From Klebsiella michiganensis (GTDB lineage: Bacteria > Pseudomonadota > Gammaproteobacteria > Enterobacterales > Enterobacteriaceae), in the NCBI RefSeq assembly GCF_002925905.1, contig NZ_PRDB01000006.1:62001-126000 (forward strand): a stretch of DNA of 64,000 nt. Reading direction: 5' to 3'. Both the position numbers and the translations under genes were made by a program. Below are positions 44,546 through 56,974 of this stretch, piece by piece. A model generated the notes under the pieces. That model worked only from the letters and a program-made list of their open reading frames with translations, made no database searches and was not told the DNA's origin. The first letter of the stretch is position 1; the number at the start of each line of letters is the position of its first letter.

Positions 44546-45496
44546 TTATTTATACAGGTCGGCGCTGATGGTGATGTTGCCACCGCGCTCCTGCCACTGG
44601 CGGGTAATGTGGTAGTACTTCGCGCCTTTCTTCGCCGCGCGCTTAGCCGTCTGGTAGGAGATTTCCGTCATGTTACCGTAGTTACCGGTGAACTTGATGC
44701 TGTCGTATGGCACCATCTGCGCGGCGGTGATTTTGTTCACTTCCTCGACTTTGGTACCGTCCGGCAGAGTGACGGTGTAACGCCCGCCTTTAGATGATTG
44801 CGTTTCAAAGAAGCGGCCTACGCCGGTGCCGGAACCGACCGCTGCGGTGGTCGCTACGCCCGGGATCTCCACTTTCTTCGCGGCTTCTCCGCCTTCAGCC
44901 AGCGCAGCGCGACCGGCTTCTGAATCTGCCGGGATAGCGTCCGGGCTTTGCAGAACGCGTTTTTTGGCATCGGCTTTGTAGATATAGGCGGTGATTCGCT
45001 GGTTGCCGCCCTGGTTGGCATCAACCTGGCGCACGATAAAGAAGGAGGCGGCGCCCTTGGCCTTAGCGGCTTTGGTGATGGCGTCGTTAACTTCCGGCTG
45101 GCTGCGGTAGAAGCCCTGTACGGTGACGGTATCAAACGGCTCCAGCTCGACGGCCTGGTCCTTCGGTAATTCCATTACGCCGTTAATCACACGATTTTTC
45201 GGCGCGTCGGCCTGCGGGGCATTTTCTTTATAAAAATCGGCCGTTACGCGCAGGTTGCCGCCGCTGCCAAAATCAGACGTGTCGACAACATAAAAGGATG
45301 CTGCGCCTTCTTTGTCCGCTTTACGGGAAACGGCCTGCACTGCGTCGCCAATGGCGTTAAAACGGCCGGTAACCACTACGCGATCGTAGGGCTTCAGCGC
45401 TGCCGCCTGCTCCGGAGTCAGCTCGGTCGCTGCATGGGCAGACAACGCGGTTGTAGCCAGAAGAGCAGACGCCAGGAGTGAGTTCTTAAGCTTCAT
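44546..45496 (-). CDS. ydgH: YdgH, DUF1471 triple-domain periplasmic protein
   Basis: 316 aa (E. coli 314). Signal peptide with cleavage after SAHA (about 23), then three BhsA/McbA-like DUF1471 domains (about 30-105, 115-180 and 240-316), each with the SFYVVD / SFFIVR / YYHITR strand. It is a stress- and envelope-associated family without known enzymatic activity. ATG 45496 (MKLKNSLLAS) chosen over 45526 because it starts the signal peptide. Divergent from pntA, over a 522-bp gap. Confidence 0.9.
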   Translation of the reverse strand: MKLKNSLLASALLATTALSAHAATELTPEQAAALKPYDRVVVTGRFNAIGDAVQAVSRKADKEGAASFYVVDTSDFGSGGNLRVTADFYKENAPQADAPKNRVINGVMELPKDQAVELEPFDTVTVQGFYRSQPEVNDAITKAAKAKGAASFFIVRQVDANQGGNQRITAYIYKADAKKRVLQSPDAIPADSEAGRAALAEGGEAAKKVEIPGVATTAAVGSGTGVGRFFETQSSKGGRYTVTLPDGTKVEEVNKITAAQMVPYDSIKFTGNYGNMTEISYQTAKRAAKKGAKYYHITRQWQERGGNITISADLYK

Positions 45497-47548
<2,052 letters not shown>

Positions 47549-47555
47549 GGGGTAA

Positions 47556-48947
<1,392 letters not shown>

Positions 48948-48976
48948 GGCCTGGTCGTTTAAAACCAGTGCTTCTT

Positions 48977-49004
48977 AAGCCGTCTCTTCTGAGACGGCTT
49001 TTTT
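48977..49004 (+). terminator. pntAB terminator
   Basis: 10-bp stem AAGCCGTCTC/GAGACGGCTT, TTCT loop and T run, 29 bases past the pntB stop. Confidence 0.93.
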
Positions 49005-49091
49005 ATATAGGTAACGAAGGGGTTATTTGCTCATAAAATAATCAGGCGAAGGTGTTACAATAGGCTGTTTTTCACCCAAACTGAGGATATT

Positions 49092-49280
49092 ATGGATACC
49101 GAGTTAACCCCCACGCAACTGGCCATCGAATTTCTGCGCCGTGACCCCGCTGCTTTAACCCCCGCGCAGTATCTGAAAAAGCTGAAATTGCTGGAACTTG
49201 AGTTCGCCGATTTAATGGCGCTTTCGTCCATGGAGCTTAAAGAAGAGATCGATCACGCCTGGCGCTTAGGTATCCACTAA
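49092..49280 (+). CDS. ydiH: YdiH-like small protein
   Basis: 62 aa, the size of E. coli YdiH, and very similar by memory: TPTQLAIEFLRRD, PAQYLKKLKLLELEFADL and ELKEEIDHAWRLGIH. It is an acidic, mostly helical soluble protein of unknown function. Its ATG follows GAGG (TGAGGATATT) at suitable distance. A terminator follows. Its place beside uspE differs from E. coli, where ydiH lies elsewhere. Confidence 0.72.
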   Translation: MDTELTPTQLAIEFLRRDPAALTPAQYLKKLKLLELEFADLMALSSMELKEEIDHAWRLGIH

Positions 49281-49311
49281 CGTTTTCGTTACCCACAAAG
49301 CTGTTGAAATC

Positions 49312-49335
49312 GGGGCCAAATGGCCCTTTATTTTT
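49312..49335 (+). terminator. ydiH terminator
   Basis: GGGCCA-AA-TGGCCC stem followed by TTTATTTTTG, 32 bases past the ydiH stop. Confidence 0.75.
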
Positions 49336-49348
49336 GTTAATGGGATGC

Positions 49349-49376
49349 AAAAAAATCCCCCGCGCGGGCGGGGGAT
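49349..49376 (-). terminator. uspE terminator
   Basis: 9-bp stem ATCCCCCGC/GCGGGGGAT, 4-nt loop and seven T on the minus strand, 32 bases beyond the uspE stop. Directly back to back with the ydiH terminator. Confidence 0.88.
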
Positions 49377-49408
49377 GACGTCTTATTACCACGAATGAAG
49401 TCAACGGA

Positions 49409-50359
49409 CTAATCGTCTTCTTCGTCGTCCAGCTCAACCGGCGTCTGGTACTGGTCCGGCTTCAGCGCCAGCAGGTCGCAGCGCAGGTGGTCAATAACCT
49501 GTTCAGCGGTATTGCCGAGGAAGGCTGCCGAGAGTCCGGTTCGACCAATCGTACCCAGTACCACGATCCCCGCCTGAAGATGCTCTGAAAGGTCGGGAAT
49601 GACCTCCTCAGGTAACCCTTTTTCAACGTGGGTGCGGCCTTCATCGATGCCGAATTTTTGCCGCAGCGCTTTCATGGCCAGCAGATGCTGACCGCGAATG
49701 GCGTCGTTATAGACGCTGGGGTCAAAATCAGGGAGCTCAATCGCGATATTGATGGGCGTGACGGGATAGGCGCCCACCAGGTGCACCTCTGTATGGTTTA
49801 CCTGTTCCGCCAGCTCAATGGTTTCTCTGACCAGTTTTTCATTGAGCGCGTTGTGGTAGTTCTCTTCACTGGCGAGATTGACCGCCACCAGCGCTTTACC
49901 GCCTTCCGGCCACGGCTGATCTTTGACCATCCAGACCGGGCATGGGCATTTACGCAGCAGGTGCCAGTCCGTTGGGGTGAAAATCACCGCTTCCAGCTTG
50001 TCGTGCTGGTGCGCCATCTTCAGCACTAAATCATGCTTGTCGCTGATGATTTCCTGAATAATGGCTTCGAAGGGACGATTGTGCCACACCACTTTAATAT
50101 CAATGGGCACGCCGGACTCTATATAGAATTTTGCCTGCTCGCGGATCCAGGCGGTACGCTGCCCGATGACGCCCTGGCGCATGGCCGTGCGTTCGTCGGG
50201 GGAGAGCAGGGTGGTCATTTCATAAGAAAAATCATAGATCGGCAAAAAGGCTTTGATGCGGCCACCAATCCGTTGGTGCAGATACACCGCGCGCCGCAAT
50301 GCAGGCTGGTCGTCCTGATTGGGGTCGATTACTACCAGCATGTTCTGATACTTCGCCAT
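49409..50359 (-). CDS. uspE: Universal stress protein UspE
   Basis: 316 aa (E. coli 316), two tandem UspA domains (about 3-140 and 155-300). It is of the UspE type lacking a clear ATP loop in the first half; the second half has [20 protein letters not shown], the nucleotide-binding-like G-x2-G-x9-G(S/N) loop. The acidic tail VELDDEEDD is typical. It is a stress-induced cytoplasmic protein linked to motility/adhesion and DNA-damage tolerance in E. coli. It lies downstream of fnr on the same strand, 137 bp away. Confidence 0.94.
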   Translation of the reverse strand: MAKYQNMLVVIDPNQDDQPALRRAVYLHQRIGGRIKAFLPIYDFSYEMTTLLSPDERTAMRQGVIGQRTAWIREQAKFYIESGVPIDIKVVWHNRPFEAIIQEIISDKHDLVLKMAHQHDKLEAVIFTPTDWHLLRKCPCPVWMVKDQPWPEGGKALVAVNLASEENYHNALNEKLVRETIELAEQVNHTEVHLVGAYPVTPINIAIELPDFDPSVYNDAIRGQHLLAMKALRQKFGIDEGRTHVEKGLPEEVIPDLSEHLQAGIVVLGTIGRTGLSAAFLGNTAEQVIDHLRCDLLALKPDQYQTPVELDDEEDD

Positions 50360-50496
50360 ACAGGGTCTCCTTACAACTGTAACTACAGTCTGTATTAAAA
50401 AGATAACCTATATGGATGAAATGAAACAGGGGATGAGCCTGGCCAGATCAACAAATTAGAAAAAAATTCGCGATCCGGCCGGATACGGGAGGACTA

Positions 50497-51249
50497 TCAG
50501 GCGACGTTGCGGGCCTGGCCAGCAAGCTGCGCCAGCAGGTCGCTGTTTTCGATGGTGATATATTTGCCTTTAACCGCCAGCATACCGCTTTTCTGGAAAC
50601 GTCCCAGCAGGCGGCTGATGGTTTCTACCGTCAGGCCCAGATAGTTGCCGATATCGCCACGGGTCATGGTGAGGCGGAACTCACGCGGCGAGAAGCCGCG
50701 CTGCGCGAAACGGCGGGACAGATTGTAGATAAAGGCCGCCAGGCGCTCCTCTGCGTTCTTTTTGGAAAGCAGCAGGATCATATCCTGATCGCCTTTGATC
50801 TCGCCGCTCATCAGACGCATCATCTGCTGACGCAGGTTCGGCATCTTACCGGAGAGGTCGTCCAGCGTTTCAAACGGAATCTCGCAGACCATTGAGGTTT
50901 CCAGCGCCTGGGCAAAGCTCGGGTGGTGGGCGGTGCCGATGGCGTCAAAGCCGACCAAATCGCCGGCCAGATGAAAACCGGTGATCTGCTCATCGCCCTG
51001 TTCGGTGATGGTGTAGCTTTTAATGGTGCCAGAACGAATTGCATACAGCGATTTCAGCTCATCACCGGCTTTGAACAAGGTCTGTCCTTTCTGGATAGGC
51101 TTTTTCCGCTCAATGATGTTATCAAGCTGGTCAAGCTCATGCTCGTTCAGAGTAAAAGGGATGCAAAGCTGGCTAATGCTGCAATCCTGGCAATGGATTG
51201 CACAACCGCCAGACTGAATGCGTCGTATAATTCGCTTTTCCGGGATCAT
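50497..51249 (-). CDS. fnr: Anaerobic regulator FNR
   Basis: 250 aa, the E. coli length and nearly identical. The oxygen-sensing 4Fe-4S ligands Cys 20, 23, 29 and 122 are all present (Cys 16 as well). The cAMP-binding-like beta-roll and dimer helix follow, and the recognition helix reads [10 protein letters not shown] with Glu 209, Ser 212 and Arg 213 that read TTGAT. It activates or represses anaerobic genes; an FNR dyad in its own upstream region implies autoregulation, as in E. coli. Confidence 0.98.
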   Translation of the reverse strand: MIPEKRIIRRIQSGGCAIHCQDCSISQLCIPFTLNEHELDQLDNIIERKKPIQKGQTLFKAGDELKSLYAIRSGTIKSYTITEQGDEQITGFHLAGDLVGFDAIGTAHHPSFAQALETSMVCEIPFETLDDLSGKMPNLRQQMMRLMSGEIKGDQDMILLLSKKNAEERLAAFIYNLSRRFAQRGFSPREFRLTMTRGDIGNYLGLTVETISRLLGRFQKSGMLAVKGKYITIENSDLLAQLAGQARNVA

Positions 51250-51268
51250 AAGTCTGCTCAGGCTTTAA

Positions 51269-51282
51269 TTGATATTGGTCAA
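51269..51282 (-). promoter_or_regulatory. FNR autoregulatory site
   Basis: TTGAT-ATTG-GTCAA matches FNR consensus at 9 of 10 positions, 20-33 bp upstream of the fnr ATG. E. coli fnr has a site in the equivalent place that mediates anaerobic autorepression. Confidence 0.8.
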
Positions 51283-51443
51283 TTTTAACATCTTTTTGGT
51301 GAGCAGGTAAGTCTCGAACCCCTGAAACACGTAATATTAAAAGGGTAAATCAGTTACCCATTTTATCTCATTGATTATGAATAAGTTATCCGGCGATATT
51401 GGATTGTAAAATTACCGGAAGATTCCAGAAAAGGCACTTACGG

Positions 51444-51959
51444 TCAAAGGAGCAGATAGCCTTCGTGACGCAATAGCCACTCTTTTCGCTGCACGCCGCC
51501 GGCGTAACCCGTCATGGTGCCGTTACGCCCGATCACCCGGTGGCAGGGCACCACAATACTGACAGGATTTGAACCGTTGGCGGCACCCACGGCGCGCGCC
51601 GCACCCGGACGTCCCAGCGCCTCCGCGAGCTGACCGTAGTGCATGACCTGGCCGCAAGGGATGGTGCGCAGCGTTTGCCAGACTTCCCGCTGAAACGGCG
51701 TCCCGCCGGTGGCGGTAGGTAAGGTGTCGATAACGGCGAGATCGCCCGCGAAGTAATCGCTAAGCTTACGGCTCAGGTTACCTGGATTACGCGAATCAAC
51801 GCGTTGGTAGCCTTCACGGCGATAATGCACATCCAGCAGTTGCTCCATGCGGTCGCGGTGCTGATCCCACTCAACGGCCCGCAGGTTAAACTGCTCATCG
51901 CAAATCACCCACAGAGGCCCCAGCGGGGTGTCAATTTTATCTTGCAACAGCGTGAGCAT
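51444..51959 (-). CDS. ogt: Methylated-DNA-protein cysteine methyltransferase Ogt
   Basis: 171 aa, the E. coli length. Suicide repair of O6-alkylguanine; the acceptor Cys 139 is in the PCHRVIG motif, with [10 protein letters not shown] before it and the helix-turn-helix [15 protein letters not shown]-terminal domain is the RNase-H-like Ada/Ogt fold. Single gene upstream of fnr as in E. coli. Confidence 0.95.
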   Translation of the reverse strand: MLTLLQDKIDTPLGPLWVICDEQFNLRAVEWDQHRDRMEQLLDVHYRREGYQRVDSRNPGNLSRKLSDYFAGDLAVIDTLPTATGGTPFQREVWQTLRTIPCGQVMHYGQLAEALGRPGAARAVGAANGSNPVSIVVPCHRVIGRNGTMTGYAGGVQRKEWLLRHEGYLLL

Positions 51960-52088
51960 CGGTCATCCTTCAGCGAGGTTATTTTGGCAGGGCATCACCA
52001 TAGCACGACGCGATGTGGGCAAACCATACTCCGAAAAGGTCAACAAACAGGGTCAGCATGGACTATTAATTATGAGGTGAGGAAAGCG

Positions 52089-52259
52089 ATGTTTATTTTT
52101 ACATTAACTCGCAGACGCGTTGGCAAGGCGATTTTGCTACCTTTATCCGGCGGCGAATTCATCGGCAACCATCCGGCGCGGCAGATAAACAGGCTGGCTT
52201 TCCTTGAGTCCATGATTTCCCGGCGTTTCTGCGCGGGTTTTTACCAACAAAGGTGGTGA
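52089..52259 (+). CDS. Candidate small protein, 56 aa
   Basis: ATG 52089 to TGA 52257-52259, with GAGGTGAGGA 8-17 bases upstream, an excellent ribosome-binding region. The product is basic (FTLTRRRVGKAI start) with no helix or known domain. Its stop is one base before the next ATG (52261), so the two short frames look coupled. I cannot name it. It could be a real protein or simply a translated leader for the following one. Confidence 0.45.
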   Translation: MFIFTLTRRRVGKAILLPLSGGEFIGNHPARQINRLAFLESMISRRFCAGFYQQRW

Positions 52260-52260
52260 T

Positions 52261-52380
52261 ATGCAATATATGATGACTGGCGTTGTAATTGTGATTATCA
52301 GCGGCTTAGTAATTCATCTGATCGCTTTGGCGATTGAAGGACTGTATAAAGTCATCAGTAACCGCACGACCTGGCGTTAA
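52261..52380 (+). CDS. Candidate small membrane protein, 39 aa
   Basis: ATG 52261 to TAA 52378-52380. AGGTGG sits 5 bases upstream. The protein is one hydrophobic helix (about 4-28: TGVVIVIISGLVIHLIALA) followed by a basic tail (EGLYKVISNRTTWR), a standard single-span, positive-inside small membrane protein. It follows the 56-aa frame by one base and faces the convergent abgT gene 33 bp away. I do not recognise the family. Confidence 0.55.
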   Translation: MQYMMTGVVIVIISGLVIHLIALAIEGLYKVISNRTTWR

Positions 52381-52413
52381 CGTGTTTGTGGCCTTCCCTG
52401 GCCTGTCGCGACG

Positions 52414-53940
52414 TTAAGGTAATCGCGGATAAATACCCGGTCCGATGGGCAGCCCCACGAGGTACCAGCCAACCAGCAGCAGTAGCCAGACGGCAAGGAA
52501 TATTAATGGATAAGGCAAGACCAGCGAGTAGTAGGTTCCAAGCTTAGCGTCGGGCCGGTAGCGCTGTAAGAAGCCGAGAAATAGCGGCACAAACGGCGAT
52601 ACCGGCGCCAGCGGCAGCACCGATGAGTCGGCGATGCGAAACAGAATCTGCGCAAATGCCGGGTGAAAGCCCAGCAGCATAAACATCGGCACGAAAATCG
52701 GCGCCAGAATCGACCAGATTGCCGAACCGCTGGCGATAAACATACACAAAAAGGCGGATAGCAGCGCCAGGCCGACAAACGCCGGTACGCCGTTCATTCC
52801 CGCGCTCTCCAGCAGATCCGTCAAGCCGACGGCCATAAATTTCCCCATATTGCTCCAGTTGAACATGGCGACGAACTGGGCCAGCGGGAAGACCATCACG
52901 ATAAAACCTGCCATCTCTTTCATCGGCTCAATCATCAGCTGAGGCAGATCGGCCTGTCGGCGAATTTTGCCGGTGGCGATGCCGTAGGCCAGTGAAACGA
53001 CGAAGAAGAAAAAGATAATGAGCGGGACGATCCCTTTTATAAACGGCGAAGGCATCACGGTATGCTTGATGGGATCGCGCAGGATACCGTTTTCCGGCAC
53101 GACCATCAGCGCGATCGCCGCCACGAATAACAGCGCGGCCACGCCGGCCACGCGCAGGCCGAAGCGCTGTTCCGGCGTCAACGTCTGCAGCGTTTCATCG
53201 CTGTTGCCTTGCCATTGCCCTAACCGCGGTTCCACCAGTTTATCGGTAATCAATCCGCCAACCAGCGTGAGAACGATCACTGAGGTTGCCATAAAATACC
53301 AGTTATCAATCACGCTGACGTGGAGCGAGGCGTCAAGGGTTTTTGCCGCTTCGGTGCTGATGCCAGAGAGCAGGACATCGGTGGTGACGATGAGCAGATT
53401 GGCCGTGAAGCCGCAGCCGACGCCGGCGATGGCCGCCAGCAGCCCGGCAACCGGGTGGCGGCCGACGGCGAGGAACATCAGGGCGCCCAGCGGCGGCATA
53501 ATCACCAGCGCGGCATCGGAAGAGATGTGGCTAAAGAAGCCGATAAACAGCACCATATAGCTGGCGTAACGGGCGCTAACGTGGGATGACATTTTCACCA
53601 TCAGCGAAGGCAGCAGGCCCACTCGTTCCGCAAAACCGGCCCCCAGCACCAGAGCCAGAATGGCTCCCAGCGGCGCGAAACCGCTAAAGTTTTTAATGAC
53701 GTTCGGCAAAAACCAGTGCAATCCTTCAACGCTAAGCAAATTTTTCACCACCACTCGCGAGCCGTCGGTGGGGTTCTGTACCCCGACGTTCAGCGCCGAC
53801 AGGATGGCGGTGGCGACCATTAACGCCACAATCAGATAGATAAACAGTAAAAACGGATGCGGGACCTTGTTACCTATTTTTTCAACCCAGCCATAAAGCT
53901 TACCGGTGGGGGAAGGCGACGGTATGGATGACATACTCAT
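52414..53940 (-). CDS. abgT: p-Aminobenzoyl-glutamate transporter AbgT
   Basis: 508 aa, the E. coli length and nearly identical. Proton-driven importer of p-aminobenzoyl-glutamate (and possibly an exporter of sulfonamides in relatives). About ten helices plus two re-entrant hairpins; conserved NFSGFAPLGAILALVLGAG, FFSHISSDAALVI and IASGSAIWSILAPIFVPMF. It is the last gene of abgABT, with a 112-bp gap after abgB. Confidence 0.95.
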   Translation of the reverse strand: MSMSSIPSPSPTGKLYGWVEKIGNKVPHPFLLFIYLIVALMVATAILSALNVGVQNPTDGSRVVVKNLLSVEGLHWFLPNVIKNFSGFAPLGAILALVLGAGFAERVGLLPSLMVKMSSHVSARYASYMVLFIGFFSHISSDAALVIMPPLGALMFLAVGRHPVAGLLAAIAGVGCGFTANLLIVTTDVLLSGISTEAAKTLDASLHVSVIDNWYFMATSVIVLTLVGGLITDKLVEPRLGQWQGNSDETLQTLTPEQRFGLRVAGVAALLFVAAIALMVVPENGILRDPIKHTVMPSPFIKGIVPLIIFFFFVVSLAYGIATGKIRRQADLPQLMIEPMKEMAGFIVMVFPLAQFVAMFNWSNMGKFMAVGLTDLLESAGMNGVPAFVGLALLSAFLCMFIASGSAIWSILAPIFVPMFMLLGFHPAFAQILFRIADSSVLPLAPVSPFVPLFLGFLQRYRPDAKLGTYYSLVLPYPLIFLAVWLLLLVGWYLVGLPIGPGIYPRLP

Positions 53941-54052
53941 GGGCGTTCCTCAGTTGTCGTTGTTGTGTTGGTTGTCTCTTTACCCCTGGGCGTGTCAGCC
54001 GTTATTTTTTTGGCGATTACCGCGTTGCCGTACTCCATCCACGGGGCTTTTA

Positions 54053-55498
54053 TTATTTTAAAATCGACGGCTTGACCTCCTGTGGAATGGGGCACCGGTA
54101 GGGACTTTCGGCTAAGACCTGTGCCAGTTCCTGCTGGCTGGCGGTCAGTAACGCCCTGTCGCTGAACAGACGAATGGCCGTCGCGCCCAGCACTTTCCCC
54201 GCCAGCAGCATCCCTTTGTGGGCGATGGAGGTTCTGCCCTGGCTCACTAGTTGCCAGGAGTGCAGCGGCGTCCCGACGGCAAAACAGGGGCTGAAGCACT
54301 GGGCCACGGGGGCCTTCCAGCTCACGTCGCCGACGTCGGTAGAGCCCGCAAGGATGTTGTCCGTTGCCGCCCACGGCGCCACTTCATCGATCAGGCGCGT
54401 TTCGCGGTGGCGGCGGGTGAACGCTTTCCCGTCCTCGCCGCCGGTGTCGGCAATGTTTTTCAGGCTGTTATTGATATCGTTCGCGCTCAAGGTTGCGCGA
54501 ATTTCGGCGGCGAATGCGCGCTCTTCCGCGCTCCAGGGCGGCGTGCCGTAATGGCAAACCGCCTGATACATCGCCGCTTCCAGCGTGCGGTTGGGCAGAT
54601 AGCTGGAACAGGCTTTTTCGAAGCGACAGCTGACGCGGGTCTCGGTCATCAACGCCGCGCCTTGGGCGATTTTCTCGATCCGGGCGAAGATCTGCTGCGC
54701 GTCGGCCATTTCCGGCGCGCGAATGAGATACAGCACCTCCGCCTGCGCCTGGACAACGTTGGGAGAGACGCCGCCGGTATCGGTGATGGCGTAGTGCACC
54801 CGCGCCTTTTCGATAATATGTTCGTTAAGGAAGTTGCTGCCGGTGGTCATCAGCGTCACGGCATCCAGGGCGCTGCGGCCCAAATGCGGCGAGTTTGCCG
54901 CGTGCGCCGCGGTGCCGGTAAACCGCCACGCCGCCTGAATGTTGGCAAGGGTGCGGGTGCTGAACATCCCGGCCCAGGCTTCCGGATGCCAGGTCAGGGC
55001 GGCATCGATGTCATCGAATAACCCCTCGCGGACCATGAAGGTTTTCCCCGAGCCACCTTCCTCGCCGGGACAGCCATAGAAGCGAAGCGTGCCGGCGCCG
55101 CCCTGTTGCTGCAGCCAGTTCCTGGCGGCGAGCGCGGCGGCGAACGCCGCCGTACCAAGCAGATTATGCCCGCACCCGTGGCCGTTTTCTCCCGGCGTCG
55201 AAGACGCGGGTTCCGCGCAGTGGGCCTGCTGGCTGAGCCCCGCCAGGGCGTCAAATTCGCCGAGGAGGGCAATCACCGGTTGGCCCACGCCGAAGCTGGC
55301 GATAAAGGCGTTAGGGATCCCGCCGGCATTGCGGGTCAATTGAAAGCCTTCCGCTTCCAGCGCATCGGCCAAACGCGCAGCGGACCAGAACTCCTGAAAG
55401 CGGGTTTCCGGATGGTCCCAGATATCATCGGCAATGGCGCAAAAATCGTTGCGCCGCCCCTCAATAACGTCATCGACAAATTGATAAACGTGTTCCAT
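54053..55498 (-). CDS. abgB: p-Aminobenzoyl-glutamate hydrolase subunit B
   Basis: 481 aa, the E. coli length. M20D-family metallopeptidase subunit that with AbgA splits p-aminobenzoyl-glutamate into PABA and glutamate. The metal-site segment HGCGHNLLGTAAFA (near 127-140) and AALTWHPEAWAG are intact, with the dimerisation (lid) domain in the middle. Its ATG shares bases with the abgA stop (55498), so it is translationally coupled. Confidence 0.94.
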   Translation of the reverse strand: MEHVYQFVDDVIEGRRNDFCAIADDIWDHPETRFQEFWSAARLADALEAEGFQLTRNAGGIPNAFIASFGVGQPVIALLGEFDALAGLSQQAHCAEPASSTPGENGHGCGHNLLGTAAFAAALAARNWLQQQGGAGTLRFYGCPGEEGGSGKTFMVREGLFDDIDAALTWHPEAWAGMFSTRTLANIQAAWRFTGTAAHAANSPHLGRSALDAVTLMTTGSNFLNEHIIEKARVHYAITDTGGVSPNVVQAQAEVLYLIRAPEMADAQQIFARIEKIAQGAALMTETRVSCRFEKACSSYLPNRTLEAAMYQAVCHYGTPPWSAEERAFAAEIRATLSANDINNSLKNIADTGGEDGKAFTRRHRETRLIDEVAPWAATDNILAGSTDVGDVSWKAPVAQCFSPCFAVGTPLHSWQLVSQGRTSIAHKGMLLAGKVLGATAIRLFSDRALLTASQQELAQVLAESPYRCPIPQEVKPSILK

Positions 55499-56808
55499 TA
55501 CACACCTCGCTGCCAGGGAAAGTTCAGGGCGACGCGTGCTAACGTTTCGACGGCCAAGGTCATCACGTTCTCGTCGAAATCGAATTTTTCATTGTGGTGA
55601 CCGGCGCTCAGTTCCGTGCCGAATATCATGTATGAGGCGAGACCGCCGCGCTCCTGGACCCGGGCCATCATCAGGGTGGCATCCTCGGAGCCCGCCGGGG
55701 CAGCGATACGATCGACAGCCTGTTTAACGCCGGGGACCTGGGCCGTCTGCTGGCGCAGATAGTCCACCCACGCCGGCGACGGGGCGCTGGAGGTGGCCGC
55801 GCCCATCAGCTGCAGCTGGTAACTGGCTTCATACATGGTCGCCGCGCCGGCGATCGCCTGTTTAGCCCGCTCAAAGACGTACTGGTTAATGGCATCCGTT
55901 TCGCCACGGGTTTCGACTTTTAATAGCGCGGAGGAGGGAACCACGTTACGCCCGGTACCGGCCTGCATGACGCCGACGTTAACCCTTGACGCCCCGGCGC
56001 TGTGCGGCGCGATGGCGTGCAGGGCAAGGGCGGCCTGGGCCGCCGCCAGTAGCGCGTTACGGCCATCTTCCGGTTTACCACCAGCGTGGGCGGCGACGCC
56101 GCTGAACTGCACATCAAATTTGGTGGTGGCCATAAAGTTATCGCCGCCGCAGACGACGGTGCCGGCAGGGACGCCGGTACCGATATGAATAGCGGTAAAG
56201 TAATCCACCTCATCAAGTACGCCCGCCGCGACCATGGCGCGCGCGCCGCGGGTACCTTCTTCCGCCGGCTGGAAAATCAGCACCATCGTCCCGTTGAGCT
56301 GCGCGGCATACTCCTTCAGCACGTGCGCCAGACCCAGCCCGATTGCGGTGTGACCGTCGTGGCCGCAGGCATGCATCATGCCGTCGTTGCAGGAGGCAAA
56401 ACGATCGCGATGCGGACGGTGACTATCGTCATGCTGCTCGTTGAGATCGAGCGCATCCATGTCGACGCGAAACGCCAGCGTCGGCCCCGGCCGCCCGGTA
56501 TTGAGGGTCGCCACCACTCCGGCGAAGCCGCCTTCAAACGCCGGTAGCCAGCGTTCAGACGCACCCTGCGCGCGGGCGCGCTGGAACGCCTGCGCCAGGG
56601 TCTCTTCATCAGGCAGGCCCATACGGCTATCGGCATCGATAACGTCACGCCCCAGCGCCAGCTGATAACCCAGACCGTCTAATACTTCCGCCACTTTGCT
56701 GGCGGTGCGGAACTCCAGCCAGCCGGATTCCGCATGCAGGTGAAAATCGCGACGCCATTCGGTCATTTTTGGCGCCAGCTGGTTGATGAAATCATAAAGT
56801 TGCGGCAT
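55498..56808 (-). CDS. abgA: p-Aminobenzoyl-glutamate hydrolase subunit A
   Basis: 436 aa, the E. coli length. M20D metallopeptidase with metal ligands in MMHACGHDGHTAIGLGLAH (split: ACGHDGHTA) and the catalytic Glu in FQPAEEGTRGARAM, and HHNEKFDFDE near the end. ATG 56808 (MPQLYDFINQL) is preferred to the frame start at 56829 from alignment with E. coli AbgA. First gene of abgABT; divergent from its regulator abgR. Confidence 0.95.
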   Translation of the reverse strand: MPQLYDFINQLAPKMTEWRRDFHLHAESGWLEFRTASKVAEVLDGLGYQLALGRDVIDADSRMGLPDEETLAQAFQRARAQGASERWLPAFEGGFAGVVATLNTGRPGPTLAFRVDMDALDLNEQHDDSHRPHRDRFASCNDGMMHACGHDGHTAIGLGLAHVLKEYAAQLNGTMVLIFQPAEEGTRGARAMVAAGVLDEVDYFTAIHIGTGVPAGTVVCGGDNFMATTKFDVQFSGVAAHAGGKPEDGRNALLAAAQAALALHAIAPHSAGASRVNVGVMQAGTGRNVVPSSALLKVETRGETDAINQYVFERAKQAIAGAATMYEASYQLQLMGAATSSAPSPAWVDYLRQQTAQVPGVKQAVDRIAAPAGSEDATLMMARVQERGGLASYMIFGTELSAGHHNEKFDFDENVMTLAVETLARVALNFPWQRGV

Positions 56809-56851
56809 AACCTTTCCCGTTATAAGCAAAAACTGTGATGATGTTCACGAA

Positions 56852-56872
56852 GTGATAGCCTTTACTTATCAC
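56852..56872. promoter_or_regulatory. LysR-type operator in abgA-abgR gap
   Basis: GTGATA and TATCAC are separated by 9 nt, giving the T-N11-A dyad typical of LysR regulators, in the 166-bp gap between the divergent abgA and abgR. This is the likely AbgR site. Confidence 0.6.
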
Positions 56873-56974
56873 TCATCACTTTCATGCACTCTCATCCTTA
56901 ACCTGCCACAGCACAATCGATTACAGTAGATGTCATTTTCTTCTGTCTGATAAACACTGGTTATCACTCACAAC

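Noticed and set aside
51371-51384. Second FNR site upstream of fnr
   Set aside because: TTGAT-TATG-AATAA has only a weak second half-site (3 of 5).
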